Shown: piece by piece, positions 1-6,594 of the stretch | Layout: every line of letters begins with the position of its first letter | How positions within the stretch are numbered: position 1 is the stretch's first letter | Assembly (NCBI GenBank): GCA_002197545.1 | Contig: NFUO01000493.1 | Span: 1-12,515 of the forward strand | DNA: 12,515 nucleotides | Direction: 5' to 3' | Source of the DNA: Acidobacteria subdivision 2 bacterium RH1 MAG20 | GTDB lineage: Bacteria > Acidobacteriota > Terriglobia > Terriglobales > Acidobacteriaceae | The notes under the pieces: generated by a model | What the model was told of the DNA's origin: nothing | What the model saw: the letters and a program-made list of their open reading frames with translations, nothing else | Database searches by the model: none | Program-made: the position numbers and the translations under genes

Positions 1-1
1 A

Positions 2-352
2 CCCTACAGCTATTCGCTCTTCAACCTCGACGTTCTAGGTATATGCGCGCAGGTTCTGTCCACGCCACTGGAGGATGTGTGGACCTACCGGCTGCCCGAC
101 GGGCGCGGCCTGCGCTCGTGCTTCCAATTTCTGTTTCCCTACATTCGCGACAAGAAGCGTTGGCCGTATCGTCACGACGTCCAGTTCTTTGACGATCTTC
201 CCGTTCGGCAACCAAGCCTTCTGTTTGCGGGGTTGGCCTATGACCAGCCGGACTATCTGGCGCTCTGGGCGAGACTCAATCCGGACTCGACCGTGCCTGA
301 GGTGATTCGTAATCATCCGGTTCGCCAGCCGCTGCTCTGGCTGCGTGGCTAG
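2..352 (+). CDS. Alginate lyase family protein, C-terminal fragment (5' end outside window)
   Basis: The open frame runs from the window edge to a TAG at 350-352 and gives 116 residues. It starts PYSYSLFNLDVL, continues with a WTYRLPDGRGLR segment and a PYIRDKKRWPY segment, and ends VRQPLLWLRG. This order (YSLFNLD, LPDGRG, FPYI-DK-WPY, PVRQP-LLFAG, C-terminal PL-W) is what I know from the C-terminal part of the alginate lyase family (Pfam Alginate_lyase, PF05426), whose members cleave uronic-acid polysaccharides by beta-elimination, usually in the periplasm. The catalytic part, the signal peptide and the start are not in the window, so substrate cannot be judged. It is convergent with the SDR gene, and a hairpin lies between the two. 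Family assignment is fairly sure; activity on alginate itself is not. Confidence 0.82.
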   Translation, partial: PYSYSLFNLDVLGICAQVLSTPLEDVWTYRLPDGRGLRSCFQFLFPYIRDKKRWPYRHDVQFFDDLPVRQPSLLFAGLAYDQPDYLALWARLNPDSTVPEVIRNHPVRQPLLWLRG

Positions 353-398
353 GATGTCGTCGCGAAGTTGTGGTGAGGAACGCCGCGAGTGCGGGCAG

Positions 399-425
399 CC
401 GCGCTGAGCACGGGCTCAGCCGCGG
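399..425. terminator. Hairpin between convergent genes, possible bidirectional terminator
   Basis: The arms GCTGAGC (403-409) and GCTCAGC (414-420) pair perfectly around an ACGG loop. With one bulged base (421), CCGC (399-402) pairs with GCGG (422-425), giving 11 bp in total. The SDR stop codon (416-418, minus strand) lies inside the 3' arm, and the lyase stop is 46 bases to the left. There is no T-run on either side, so it is not a classical intrinsic terminator. Its position between converging genes is the main argument. Confidence 0.45.
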
Positions 426-1201
426 AGATTGAAGAATCCCCCGTCCAGTGGAATGTCGGCTCCGGTGATAAAGGACGCCGCGTCCGAGCACAGAAAGAGC
501 GCGAGCGAAGCGACTTCTTCCGGTTTTCCCATGCGCCCTACAGGCTGGGAGTTGGAGAGCGTTTGAAACATCTCATCTTCGCGGCCCGCGTAGTTCTCTT
601 TCAGGAAAGCATCGACAAATGGAGTATGAATCCTCGCCGGCGAGACGGCGTTGCAGCGGATGTTATCCGCGAGGTAGTCCTTCGCGACAGAGAGCGTCAT
701 GGAGAGCACGGCGCCCTTGCTCATGGAATAGGCGAAGCGATCGCTGAGGCCGGCGGTTGCCGCGATGGAAGCCAAATTCAGGATCACTCCCCCGCCCTGA
801 CGCTTCATAAACTCGAGCGCTGCCTGCATGCAGAGGAAAACACCCTTCACATTGACCAGAAAGATGCGGTTGAAGTCCGCTTCGGTCGTGGTTTCCAGGC
901 GGCCAATGTGCGAAACTCCCGCGCTGTTGATAAGAATGTCGATCGGTCCGCGCGCCGCAATGGCTGCGAATTCGCGCCGGGTCGCGCCCGCATCCGTCAC
1001 GTCGCATTGCACGGCGATGGCATCCGCGCCACCATCTTCCGCGACCATGCGCGCGGTTTCCTCGGCGCGATCGGACCGCAAATCCACGAGGTAGACCTTG
1101 GCTCCGCTCGCGGCAAAGCGCAGAGCAATCGCTCGTCCAATTCCACTACCGGCTCCGGTGACGATTGCTGCTTTGCCATCCAATCGAAACTCCTGTTTCA
1201 C
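416..1201 (-). CDS. SDR family NAD(P)-dependent oxidoreductase
   Basis: A complete classical short-chain dehydrogenase of 261 residues from a GTG start. I chose the GTG at 1201-1199 because GGAGG lies 8 bases upstream. A TTG at 1207 would add two residues but is almost on top of that GGAGG. Numbered from the TTG, it has the TGAGSGIG nucleotide-binding loop (17-24), Asp42 at the end of strand beta-2 (typical of NAD preference), an NSAG motif (94-97, variant of NNAG), Asn119, catalytic Ser147, and Tyr160-x3-Lys164. The segment PARIHTPFVDAFL and the C-terminal LDGGF are typical of sugar-acid or sugar dehydrogenases in this group. Beside an alginate-lyase-family gene, a role in reducing 4-deoxy-hexoseulose uronate, or in another deoxy-sugar pathway, is possible. 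Many other substrates fit equally well. Confidence 0.9.
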   Translation of the reverse strand: MKQEFRLDGKAAIVTGAGSGIGRAIALRFAASGAKVYLVDLRSDRAEETARMVAEDGGADAIAVQCDVTDAGATRREFAAIAARGPIDILINSAGVSHIGRLETTTEADFNRIFLVNVKGVFLCMQAALEFMKRQGGGVILNLASIAATAGLSDRFAYSMSKGAVLSMTLSVAKDYLADNIRCNAVSPARIHTPFVDAFLKENYAGREDEMFQTLSNSQPVGRMGKPEEVASLALFLCSDAASFITGADIPLDGGFFNLRG

Positions 1202-1301
1202 AGGCAACTCCTCCGTCGTTCCTCATGCTGCAACGGGCGCACTGAATTCGGGCACACCTGAAGTGGTGGAACTGCAATTTTATCTATTGCAATCGCTGCG
1301 A

Positions 1302-1310
1302 ATTATAACA
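1302..1310 (-). promoter_or_regulatory. Extended -10 promoter for the SDR gene
   Basis: Read on the minus strand, 1310 to 1302 is TGTTATAAT, an exact match to the extended -10 consensus TGnTATAAT. It lies about 100 bases upstream of the SDR GTG, which would leave a leader of about 94 bases. I see no good -35 at 17 bases, which is usual for extended -10 promoters. The neighbourhood (1270-1310) is clearly more AT-rich than the flanks. Confidence 0.4.
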
Positions 1311-1327
1311 AGAAGGTGTGACAATGG

Positions 1328-1501
1328 ATGTCGCACGCATTGCCCCCGTTTCAGCATTCGAAAGGGCGCAGACTACAGTTTTACCTCGATCACGCGCGGC
1401 GAACCAACGACCTGCATGGCCTGGGGGCGTTCCTCATCATGAACGAGGAGTGGAACACCTCTGTATCCTCTTTCCATCTGCAGCCTGGAGCGGGCAAGTA
1501 G
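1328..1501 (+). CDS. Possible small ORF, 57 aa, unknown
   Basis: ATG at 1328 to TAG at 1499-1501. The product contains LQFYLDHARRTNDLHG followed by LGAFLIMNEEW, which reads like ordinary soluble protein rather than translated noise, and codons 20-44 mostly end in G or C. AGAAGG at 1311-1316 lies 11 bases upstream, longer than ideal; the same site is 7 bases from an ATG at 1324 in another frame. I recognise no family. It could be a real small gene, a remnant of a longer gene, or chance. Confidence 0.25.
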   Translation: MSHALPPFQHSKGRRLQFYLDHARRTNDLHGLGAFLIMNEEWNTSVSSFHLQPGAGK

Positions 1502-1647
1502 GGGGTAAAGCTCCGGGGCGCATGGAGCCGAGACGTGGCATCTTTACAGGAGACCGAACTTCTGTCAACCTGAACGCTCGGCAGGATACGGAACTCGCAG
1601 CAGGCCACGCCGCACCCCTCGCGGAGCCGGTGAAAAGGATTTGTGTG

Positions 1648-2424
1648 ATGGACGGAGAGACCAAGCTGAAGCTGGAAGTTGTGGCGCTGACCGATGTGGG
1701 ATGCCAGCGAGCCAACAATGAAGATAGCTTTGGCTATGATGTGGACACCGGCATTTTTGTGGTGTGCGACGGGATGGGCGGCATGGCGGCAGGCGAGACG
1801 GCCAGCAGCACGGCGGTGAACGCGCTGCTGAAGTATTTTTGCCAGGCCCCTCCGGATCAACCGGCCGAAGAGCGCGTTTACGCGTCGATCGTCCATGCCA
1901 ACAAACAGGTCTATCAGCTCGCCCAGTCGGACAGAGAACTGCACGGCATGGGCACCACGATGGTGGCTGCCTTCGTGGAAGGAAGGCGCGTCCTCATCGG
2001 CAACGTCGGCGACAGCCGCGCCTATTTTGTCCACGGTGGAGTCTGCGAGCAGATTACGCTGGACCACTCGTTTGTTGCTGAGCAGGTGCGTCTTGGCTCA
2101 ATGAATGCTGAAGAGGCGGACTCTTCCCCCTATCAGTCACTGGTTACCCGCGCCGTGGGGACCGCCGCGGATGTCGAGCCGGACATCTTCACCAGCGCGC
2201 TGGAGTCGGGCGACACGCTTTTGTTGACCACTGACGGCCTGATCCGCTACGCCGATGCTCGAGCTATCGCTGCCATCCTCCAGGCCAGCGCTAGTCTCAC
2301 CGAGGCCTGCCAGCGCCTGATCGACACGGCCAAGAGCCAGGGCGCGGCGGACAACGTGACCTGCCTGCTGATTCGGTTCCTGGAGGCAGAAGAGGCCGGA
2401 GGCATCCAAGACGTGTGCGCATAA
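1648..2424 (+). CDS. PP2C-type Ser/Thr protein phosphatase
   Basis: A 258-residue cytosolic protein with the complete PP2C (PPM) catalytic domain and little else, the usual size of bacterial Stp/PrpC enzymes. Visible motifs are R21-x2-NED (24-26), DGMGG (41-45, metal ligand Asp41), GTT (102-104), GDSRAY (121-126), TDGL (195-198, metal ligand Asp196) and DN (235-236). All metal-coordinating aspartates are present, so it should be an active Mn/Mg-dependent phosphatase acting on phospho-Ser/Thr proteins. The start at 1648 is supported by AAGGA at 1635-1639, 8 bases upstream. No partner Ser/Thr kinase gene is in the window. Its 3' end overlaps the porin gene by 10 bases, pointing to co-transcription. 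There is no membrane segment or FHA domain. Confidence 0.93.
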   Translation: MDGETKLKLEVVALTDVGCQRANNEDSFGYDVDTGIFVVCDGMGGMAAGETASSTAVNALLKYFCQAPPDQPAEERVYASIVHANKQVYQLAQSDRELHGMGTTMVAAFVEGRRVLIGNVGDSRAYFVHGGVCEQITLDHSFVAEQVRLGSMNAEEADSSPYQSLVTRAVGTAADVEPDIFTSALESGDTLLLTTDGLIRYADARAIAAILQASASLTEACQRLIDTAKSQGAADNVTCLLIRFLEAEEAGGIQDVCA

Positions 2425-3905
2425 GAATATCGATTCCTGCGATCCCCGGCCTTGTGTGTCTCGTCCTGCTGTGCGCTGTTCCCGCGTTTGCACAGGCGGA
2501 TGGCGCCGCGTCCTCTGCGTCTCCGCGTCACGTGTTGCAGCCAGGGCAGAGTGCCCCGGCAGAAGCCTCTCTGCCCCAGCCGGACGCCGCTCACGACCCT
2601 GATTCTGCTGAAGCGCCGCGCGTCTCTATGTTTGCCCACGGCAGCGCCACCCCGTACTGGATCTCCGGACAGTTCAACGTCATCTTTCAGGCCAATCCCG
2701 GCTTTCATTCGCCTTACCAGGGTCCGAACAGTTTTCACAATGCGCCGGAATACAAGACATCTATCGTGGACACGCTCTACCTGGGCCTTCAACCGCACAG
2801 GCACGTGCGCTACAACACGGACCTGGTTGTGGACTTTGAAGAAACCGGTGGCCGAGGACTCAGTGAGGCGCTCGGGATTGCGGGCTTCACGAATCTCGAC
2901 GTCGTCCGCAATCCCAACATCGGTTCGGCTCCCTACCTGGCACGCGGGGAGATTCACCAGACCGTCGGTCTATCGAACGAGCCGGTGGAGGCGGACCGCG
3001 GCCCGCTTTCTCTTGCGGCGCAGGTGCCGGTGCGCCGCCTGGAATTCCGGGTCGGCAAGTTGAGCCTGCCCGACATTTTTGATGAAAATGAGGTCGCCTC
3101 GGACAGCCATTTACAGTTCCTGAACTGGACGGTGGACAACGAAGGCGCGTGGGATTATGGAGCCGACACGCGCGGCTATACGGTCGGCGGGTCAATTGAG
3201 TACGACGACCACAACCTGGCGATTCGCTATGGGCTCTTCGCCATGCCGACGGTGGCCAACGGAGACAGTCTTGACTGGGCCTTGTCGCGAGCACGCAGCG
3301 AGAACTGGGAAGTCGACTGGACGCATCCATATATTCGCGGACACAGCGGGACCATGCGTTTTCTGGCGTTTGAGAATCACGCCCACATGGGCAATTACCG
3401 CGAGGCGGTGCGCCGTTATTTTGCGGGCCAAACGCCGAGTCCGGACATTCTCTCGGTCGAGCGCTTCGGCACGGTCAAGTACGGCTTTGAGTGGAACGGT
3501 GACCAGGCGCTCACGGAGAATTTGCGCATCGCGGGCCGGTTCGGATGGAATGACGACCAAGAGGAGTCCTACGCCTACACCGAAGTCGGGCAGTCGATCG
3601 AGGTTGCAGCAGACGACGCCGGCGCGCGCTGGCACAGGCCGCAGGACAAAGCCGGCGTGGCCTTCGTCAGCAACGCCATCAAGAAGGACCACCAGAACTA
3701 CTTGAAATATGGAGGGCTCGGTTTTCTGCTTGGCGACGGCCAGCTCAACTACGGCCGCGAGAATATCGTGGAAGGCTACTACAACTGGCACGCCTGGCGT
3801 GGCCTGTTCTACACGCTCGACGGCCAGCACATCAACGATCCGGGCTACAACCGGGATCGCGGCCCGCTGTGGGTCTTCTCCGTCCGCGGGCACGTTGACT
3901 TTTAG
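2415..3905 (+). CDS. Outer-membrane carbohydrate porin, OprB-like
   Basis: A 496-residue protein starting at a GTG inside the end of the phosphatase gene; GGAGG at 2398-2402 lies 12 bases upstream. A Sec signal peptide is clear: a basic N-terminus, the hydrophobic run GLVCLVLLCAVP, and an AFA cleavage site near residue 26. The mature protein alternates polar and aromatic residues as in beta-barrels (for example WISGQFNVIFQANPGFHSPY and YTVGGSIEYDDHNLAIRYG) and ends ...RGHVDF with a terminal Phe, the usual signal for outer-membrane barrel assembly. QFNVIFQ, SPYQGPNS and DTLYLG near the N-terminus of the mature part resemble the carbohydrate-selective porin group (OprB/PF04966-type). Substrate is unknown. 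Being downstream of a phosphatase and near a polysaccharide lyase, it may import oligosaccharides, but that is inference. Confidence 0.78.
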   Translation: MRIRISIPAIPGLVCLVLLCAVPAFAQADGAASSASPRHVLQPGQSAPAEASLPQPDAAHDPDSAEAPRVSMFAHGSATPYWISGQFNVIFQANPGFHSPYQGPNSFHNAPEYKTSIVDTLYLGLQPHRHVRYNTDLVVDFEETGGRGLSEALGIAGFTNLDVVRNPNIGSAPYLARGEIHQTVGLSNEPVEADRGPLSLAAQVPVRRLEFRVGKLSLPDIFDENEVASDSHLQFLNWTVDNEGAWDYGADTRGYTVGGSIEYDDHNLAIRYGLFAMPTVANGDSLDWALSRARSENWEVDWTHPYIRGHSGTMRFLAFENHAHMGNYREAVRRYFAGQTPSPDILSVERFGTVKYGFEWNGDQALTENLRIAGRFGWNDDQEESYAYTEVGQSIEVAADDAGARWHRPQDKAGVAFVSNAIKKDHQNYLKYGGLGFLLGDGQLNYGRENIVEGYYNWHAWRGLFYTLDGQHINDPGYNRDRGPLWVFSVRGHVDF

Positions 3906-4271
3906 CGGCTCGCACACCTCTCGGAAGATCTCCGCGCGGAGTTCCCACAATTGGCCCATCGCTCCGCATGCACTGATGGGCGAAGGGCGCCCAGGCAATC
4001 ACAATAGGTTCATTTGAAAAGAGAAAGCGCACAAAGCATGCGAGGCTTTCACTCACAGATCCAGGAGACACCCTTTGACCATAATGTGCGCGTCCCCCAC
4101 TTTTAGCAAACGAAAGCTGGATGTTTAGTCTCGGCATTTGATGGATTGTGCTGGAAGTAAATCGAACGGAGCCTTGAGTCCAGAGTTTGCGTTACAAACC
4201 TGAAAGGCCCCCAGCTTTGGCTGTGGGCCTTTCAGGTGTATGCGGTCACGCGCGTCAAGGGCTCGTATCGA
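3906..4271. other. Intergenic region between the convergent porin and Gln-rich protein genes
   Basis: A stretch of 366 bases with no credible coding frame. It holds a weak hairpin at 3977-3993 (TGGGCG, loop AAGGG, CGCCCA), 71 bases past the porin stop and without a T-run, and the strong hairpin at 4199-4236 listed separately. The middle (about 4010-4180) is more AT-rich than the genes. I see no promoter leading to a gene there. Confidence 0.5.
4199..4236 (-). terminator. 17-bp hairpin terminator after the Gln-rich protein gene
   Basis: The arms CCTGAAAGGCCCCCAGC (4199-4215) and GCTGTGGGCCTTTCAGG (4220-4236) pair along 17 positions with one mismatch around a TTTG loop. It begins 35 bases past the stop of the minus-strand gene. 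On the minus strand the stem is followed by TTTGTAAC, a short T-rich tail, so termination of the minus-strand genes is the better reading. It may also stop read-through from the porin side. This is the longest hairpin in the window. Confidence 0.72.
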
Positions 4272-5072
4272 TCACCTGGAGATGCTGATCGCAATTCCCA
4301 TGCCGGGATACCTGCGGTTGTACAGGTAGTAGCCGTCATTTTCGTAACCCACGTAGACGTCGTCGTTGTCATACCAGTCATTCGACCAGCTCTCCGGCCA
4401 TGGATCCAGCATCGTTATCCAGTAGCCATCGTACTGGAATCGCGGGAATCCGTCATAAACCGTGAAGGAGCGATTGCTGATGCGAAACCAATGTCCCGCG
4501 CCGAAATCGCCACGATAGCGGTCCTGAGGGATTCGGTAGCCGTTGTAGCCGCCGCGTTGCTGCCAAGTGCGGTGGTCAGAGTTCCAACTCCTCGCGCGAA
4601 AGTCCTGCCACGCACTTTGCCCGTTACGCCGCTGGTCTCGCGCGTATTGCGAATTCTGCTGGCGCTGGTCAAATCGGCCCCTGCGATCGGCGCCTTGCTG
4701 TTGTCTGTCCTGATTGCGCTGTTGGTCAGCGGTCTGCCGCTGCTGGCGGTTGTTGTATCGGTCCTGTTGGCTGCGCAGTTGCTGTTGGTCCTGGTTGTGC
4801 TGGCGCTCGACGTTGCGCTGTTCTTTAGCACTCTGGCGCTGCTGATTGTTGCGGTCCTTCCGCTGCTGGCGCTCCGCTTGCTGTTGGTTCTTGTCTTGGT
4901 TTTGACGTTGACGAGCGTGCTGCCGATCGGCCTTGGACTGTTCCTTTGCCCTCTGCTGCTGCTTATGTTGATCCTTCTTGTCGTTCTGCTGCTCCTGTTG
5001 TGCGTACACAGATGCAGAGAGTCCAAGCATTACCGCCAAGACTGCAGAACTGATGACTGCGTTCCTTTTCAT
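4272..5072 (-). CDS. Secreted Gln/Arg-rich protein with aromatic C-terminal domain
   Basis: A 266-residue protein from an ATG at 5072; no good ribosome binding site is visible. Residues 1-24 form a Sec signal peptide ending SVYA-Q. Residues about 25-155 are low complexity, made almost only of Gln, Arg, Lys, Asn, Asp and Glu, and highly hydrophilic. Residues about 180-266 form a compact segment rich in Tyr, Trp, Phe and Asp (GDFGAGHWFRI, FTVYDGFPRFQYDGYWITML, DNDDVYVGYENDGYYLYNR). I know this layout from uncharacterised exported proteins of acidobacteria but can name no function. It is the third gene of a minus-strand group (SYLF, membrane peptide, this gene) and is followed by a strong hairpin. 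A long open frame opposite it is only the mirror of its CAG/CAA codons. Export is likely; cell-surface or periplasmic role is a guess. Confidence 0.85.
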   Translation of the reverse strand: MKRNAVISSAVLAVMLGLSASVYAQQEQQNDKKDQHKQQQRAKEQSKADRQHARQRQNQDKNQQQAERQQRKDRNNQQRQSAKEQRNVERQHNQDQQQLRSQQDRYNNRQQRQTADQQRNQDRQQQGADRRGRFDQRQQNSQYARDQRRNGQSAWQDFRARSWNSDHRTWQQRGGYNGYRIPQDRYRGDFGAGHWFRISNRSFTVYDGFPRFQYDGYWITMLDPWPESWSNDWYDNDDVYVGYENDGYYLYNRRYPGMGIAISISR

Positions 5073-5118
5073 ACCGTTTCGCTCGGTGTTCTACTGTCAA
5101 ATTCCGTACTGAGCATCT

Positions 5119-5141
5119 GCAGGCGCGCCGATTCCGCCTGC
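5119..5141 (-). terminator. Hairpin between membrane-peptide gene and Gln-rich gene
   Basis: The arms GCAGGCG (5119-5125) and CGCCTGC (5135-5141) pair perfectly over 7 bp with a 9-base loop. It lies about 105 bases past the stop of the 49-aa membrane-peptide gene and about 47 bases before the start of the Gln-rich gene. There is no T-run. It could weaken read-through into the third gene or simply structure the leader. Confidence 0.3.
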
Positions 5142-5245
5142 GACCAGAGACGGTGGCCGCCCTCCCTGGATGAGCAGAACGGACTCTCAGGCTGCAGGGC
5201 CGCGGCACGCGTGGCGTGGCCCTCTGTTGCCCATCATCGGCCGCG

Positions 5246-5395
5246 TTAGAGAGCGCGGCGTCGTCCACTTATCAGGTTGAAGATCAGGATGATTACAGCG
5301 ACCACCAGCAGAAGGTGAATGAGACTGCCGGCGATGTGGAAGCCGAAGCCCAGCGCCCACAAAATCAGAACTACGACGAAGATTGTCCAGAGCAT
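5246..5395 (-). CDS. Small membrane protein, lmo0937 family (DUF5670-like)
   Basis: A 49-residue protein: ATG at 5395-5393, TAA at 5248-5246. AGGA lies 9 bases upstream of the ATG. It begins MLWTIFVVVLILWALGF, has a second hydrophobic segment (about residues 22-42, around HLLLVVAVIILIFNLI), and ends in a basic tail GRRRAL. The MLWTI-V--L--LW-LG start, the central SLIHLLLVVAVI and the basic end match the lmo0937 family of tiny two-helix membrane proteins, often found beside stress genes. The function of that family is unknown to me. It follows the SYLF gene on the same strand after 79 bases that hold a two-tier hairpin. Its length makes it easy to miss in automatic annotation. Confidence 0.85.
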   Translation of the reverse strand: MLWTIFVVVLILWALGFGFHIAGSLIHLLLVVAVIILIFNLISGRRRAL

Positions 5396-5412
5396 AAATT
5401 CCCGTCCTGTGC

Positions 5413-5457
5413 ATTGCGGGCGACAGAGACCTGAAGCGTGGTCCCAGTGCCCGCAAT
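5413..5457 (-). promoter_or_regulatory. Two-tier hairpin between the SYLF gene and the membrane-peptide gene
   Basis: ATTGCGGGC (5413-5421) and GCCCGCAAT (5449-5457) are perfect 9-bp inverted arms. Inside them GACC (5428-5431) and GGTC (5440-5443) form a second 4-bp stem with an 8-base loop. It starts 17 bases past the SYLF stop and ends 17 bases before the ATG of the membrane-peptide gene, directly before its AGGA ribosome binding site. It could be a terminator, an attenuator, or an RNA-stability element. There is no T-run on the minus strand. Confidence 0.45.
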
Positions 5458-5474
5458 CTGTTTACCAACGGTTG

Positions 5475-6164
5475 TTAGTTTGAGGCGATAGCCTGACTCT
5501 TTGCATCCCTCACTGCATCAAGAAACGAATGGGCCGAAGCCGGCACCGCTACCTGTCCGCTCAGAATCCGATGATTGGAAACGTTGCGTCCGTAAATTGC
5601 CTTGGTGGAGTCTTCATCGTGGCGAATTGAAGCCCCCTTCAGAGCTACCCCTGCAAAGGCTCCCTTGGCGCGCGAATAAGTGAGGATCTCAGCATTCATC
5701 TTCCAATCGGTGTTGGCGGAAACGTGGCGACCAACTGGTCCCGCTGCCGCTGAAGCATCCGCGCCAATCTCAAACTTGCTGGAAAGCAGCTGCTTCATTC
5801 CTCTTTCATCCTGGATGATCATGACCAGGTCCACACCTTCGACGCCGATCTGCAGGCCAAAACTGCCGCCCGTAATGGAGAAGAATATCGGAGCGCTCCA
5901 TCCGTCCTTTGTCTTGCATGTGGCCACACCACGGCCGTTTTGTCCGCCGAAGATGAAGCCGCCCTTGAGGAGGTGCGGTACAACGGCAACACATTTCGCG
6001 TGTTCCAGAACCTCCTGGGGAATGCCGCTATCCGGTGCGGCCATGATTTCGTGCAGCGCGCTGCCCGCATGATCCATCCGGTCGACCGTTGCTTCACGAT
6101 CGGTTCCCGCCCATGCGATGCTCGTCAAACTGAGTACTGCCACAAATGTCATAACTTTCTTCAT
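5475..6164 (-). CDS. SYLF-domain lipid-binding protein (Ysc84/DUF500 type), exported
   Basis: 229 residues from the ATG at 6164. An ATG at 6176 would add four residues, but the MKK start gives the cleaner signal peptide, MKKVMTFVAVLSLTSIAWA then cleavage near residue 19. The mature part carries the SYLF/Ysc84 core: a helical lead (ATVDRMDHAGSALHEIM), AKCVAVVPHLLKGGFIFGG, GRGVATCK, W-APIFFSITGGSFGLQIG, a DLVMIIQDERGMKQLL segment, and the closing DWKMNAEILTYSRAKGAFAG. SYLF proteins bind phosphoinositides in eukaryotes; in bacteria they are exported proteins of unclear role, usually linked to the envelope. Length is normal for the family. It heads a minus-strand group of three envelope-type genes and is divergent from the Crp/Fnr gene, with 616 bases between them. 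Confidence 0.92.
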   Translation of the reverse strand: MKKVMTFVAVLSLTSIAWAGTDREATVDRMDHAGSALHEIMAAPDSGIPQEVLEHAKCVAVVPHLLKGGFIFGGQNGRGVATCKTKDGWSAPIFFSITGGSFGLQIGVEGVDLVMIIQDERGMKQLLSSKFEIGADASAAAGPVGRHVSANTDWKMNAEILTYSRAKGAFAGVALKGASIRHDEDSTKAIYGRNVSNHRILSGQVAVPASAHSFLDAVRDAKSQAIASN

Positions 6165-6542
6165 GCATCTCACCATTTTCTACCCATGCGCAGCGTCACT
6201 TACTTTCCGCGCATTGAGGCGCACAAGGTAGTTTTCACGTTAGTTCGGTCGCGCGCCAAGGTCTGAGCAAAAACGCTCTAAGGTCGAATCTACGGCACTT
6301 TCGCGCCTTCGGGCCCTATGCTCTCCTCTGCTCCGGCGTTTCGGCAATCTTGGGCAAATGCGCCTTTCTGCAGGCGCGCGAGATGGGCTGCCGCCCTGGT
6401 TCGCTCGGCTGAGAACGCTCAGAAGGCGCCGTCTCGATTCAAAGGTGCGGCCTGGCTGGTGCGGCGCGGAGTTTTTTCGGAGCTGCTTCCCACTGCCGAA
6501 AAAAATGGAGCGTTGCTGGAACGGCTTAAAAACCTCCAAAAG

Positions 6543-6558
6543 TGTGCAAAAATGAACA
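6543..6558. promoter_or_regulatory. Candidate Crp/Fnr-type operator, site 1
   Basis: TGTGCA-AAAA-TGAACA is a 16-bp imperfect palindrome: the right arm reversed is TGTTCA, 5 of 6 bases matching the left arm. Outer bases and spacing (TGTnn-N6-nnACA) match the geometry of Crp sites. It is 222 bases upstream of the Crp/Fnr gene start, and an extended -10-like sequence follows about 28 bases later. A near-identical copy lies before the response-regulator gene. Confidence 0.5.
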
Positions 6559-6585
6559 GACTGGTCCCTCCCTCGGTGCGAAACT

Positions 6586-6594
6586 TGCTATACG
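6586..6594 (+). promoter_or_regulatory. Possible extended -10 element for the Crp/Fnr gene
   Basis: TGCTATACG matches TGnTATAAT at 7 of the 8 defined bases apart from the final positions CG. No -35 is seen. With a start near 6601, the palindrome at 6543-6558 would be centred about 50 bases upstream, and the leader would be about 180 bases long. Weak evidence alone. Confidence 0.25.

Larger units (their letters stand above)
1202..1647. other. Intergenic region between the divergent SDR and PP2C genes
   Basis: A stretch of about 446 bases with no confident gene. The left third is AT-rich and holds the minus-strand extended -10. A plus-strand frame is open from 1318 into the phosphatase gene, but its product before 1648 has no recognisable domain. 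The phosphatase start at 1648 has a proper ribosome binding site, so I treat the upstream open frame as chance. A different frame, 1328-1501, could encode a 57-residue peptide and is listed separately. I could not place a convincing plus-strand promoter for the phosphatase. Confidence 0.5.

Noticed and set aside
389..1261. A 290-aa plus-strand frame over the SDR gene
   Set aside because: It mirrors the SDR gene, which has all catalytic motifs on the minus strand; the plus-strand product has none.
1281..1309. Plus-strand promoter from TTGCAA (1287) and TATAAC (1304)
   Set aside because: The spacer is only 11 bases, too short for a standard promoter; the minus-strand extended -10 over the same bases is better.
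1318..1647. N-terminal extension of the PP2C phosphatase by 110 residues
   Set aside because: The extension has no domain or low-complexity logic, the catalytic domain begins right after the ATG at 1648, and that ATG has a well-placed ribosome binding site.
3977..3993. 6-bp hairpin after the porin gene as a terminator
   Set aside because: Short stem, no T-run, 71 bases past the stop; kept only as a note in the intergenic entry.
4236..5249. A 337-aa plus-strand frame rich in Leu/Val that looks like a polytopic membrane protein
   Set aside because: It is the reverse complement of the Gln-rich protein: CAG/CAA codons read backwards give CTG/TTG. The minus-strand frame has a signal peptide, a folded C-terminal domain and a terminator; the plus-strand one has no membrane-protein family signature.
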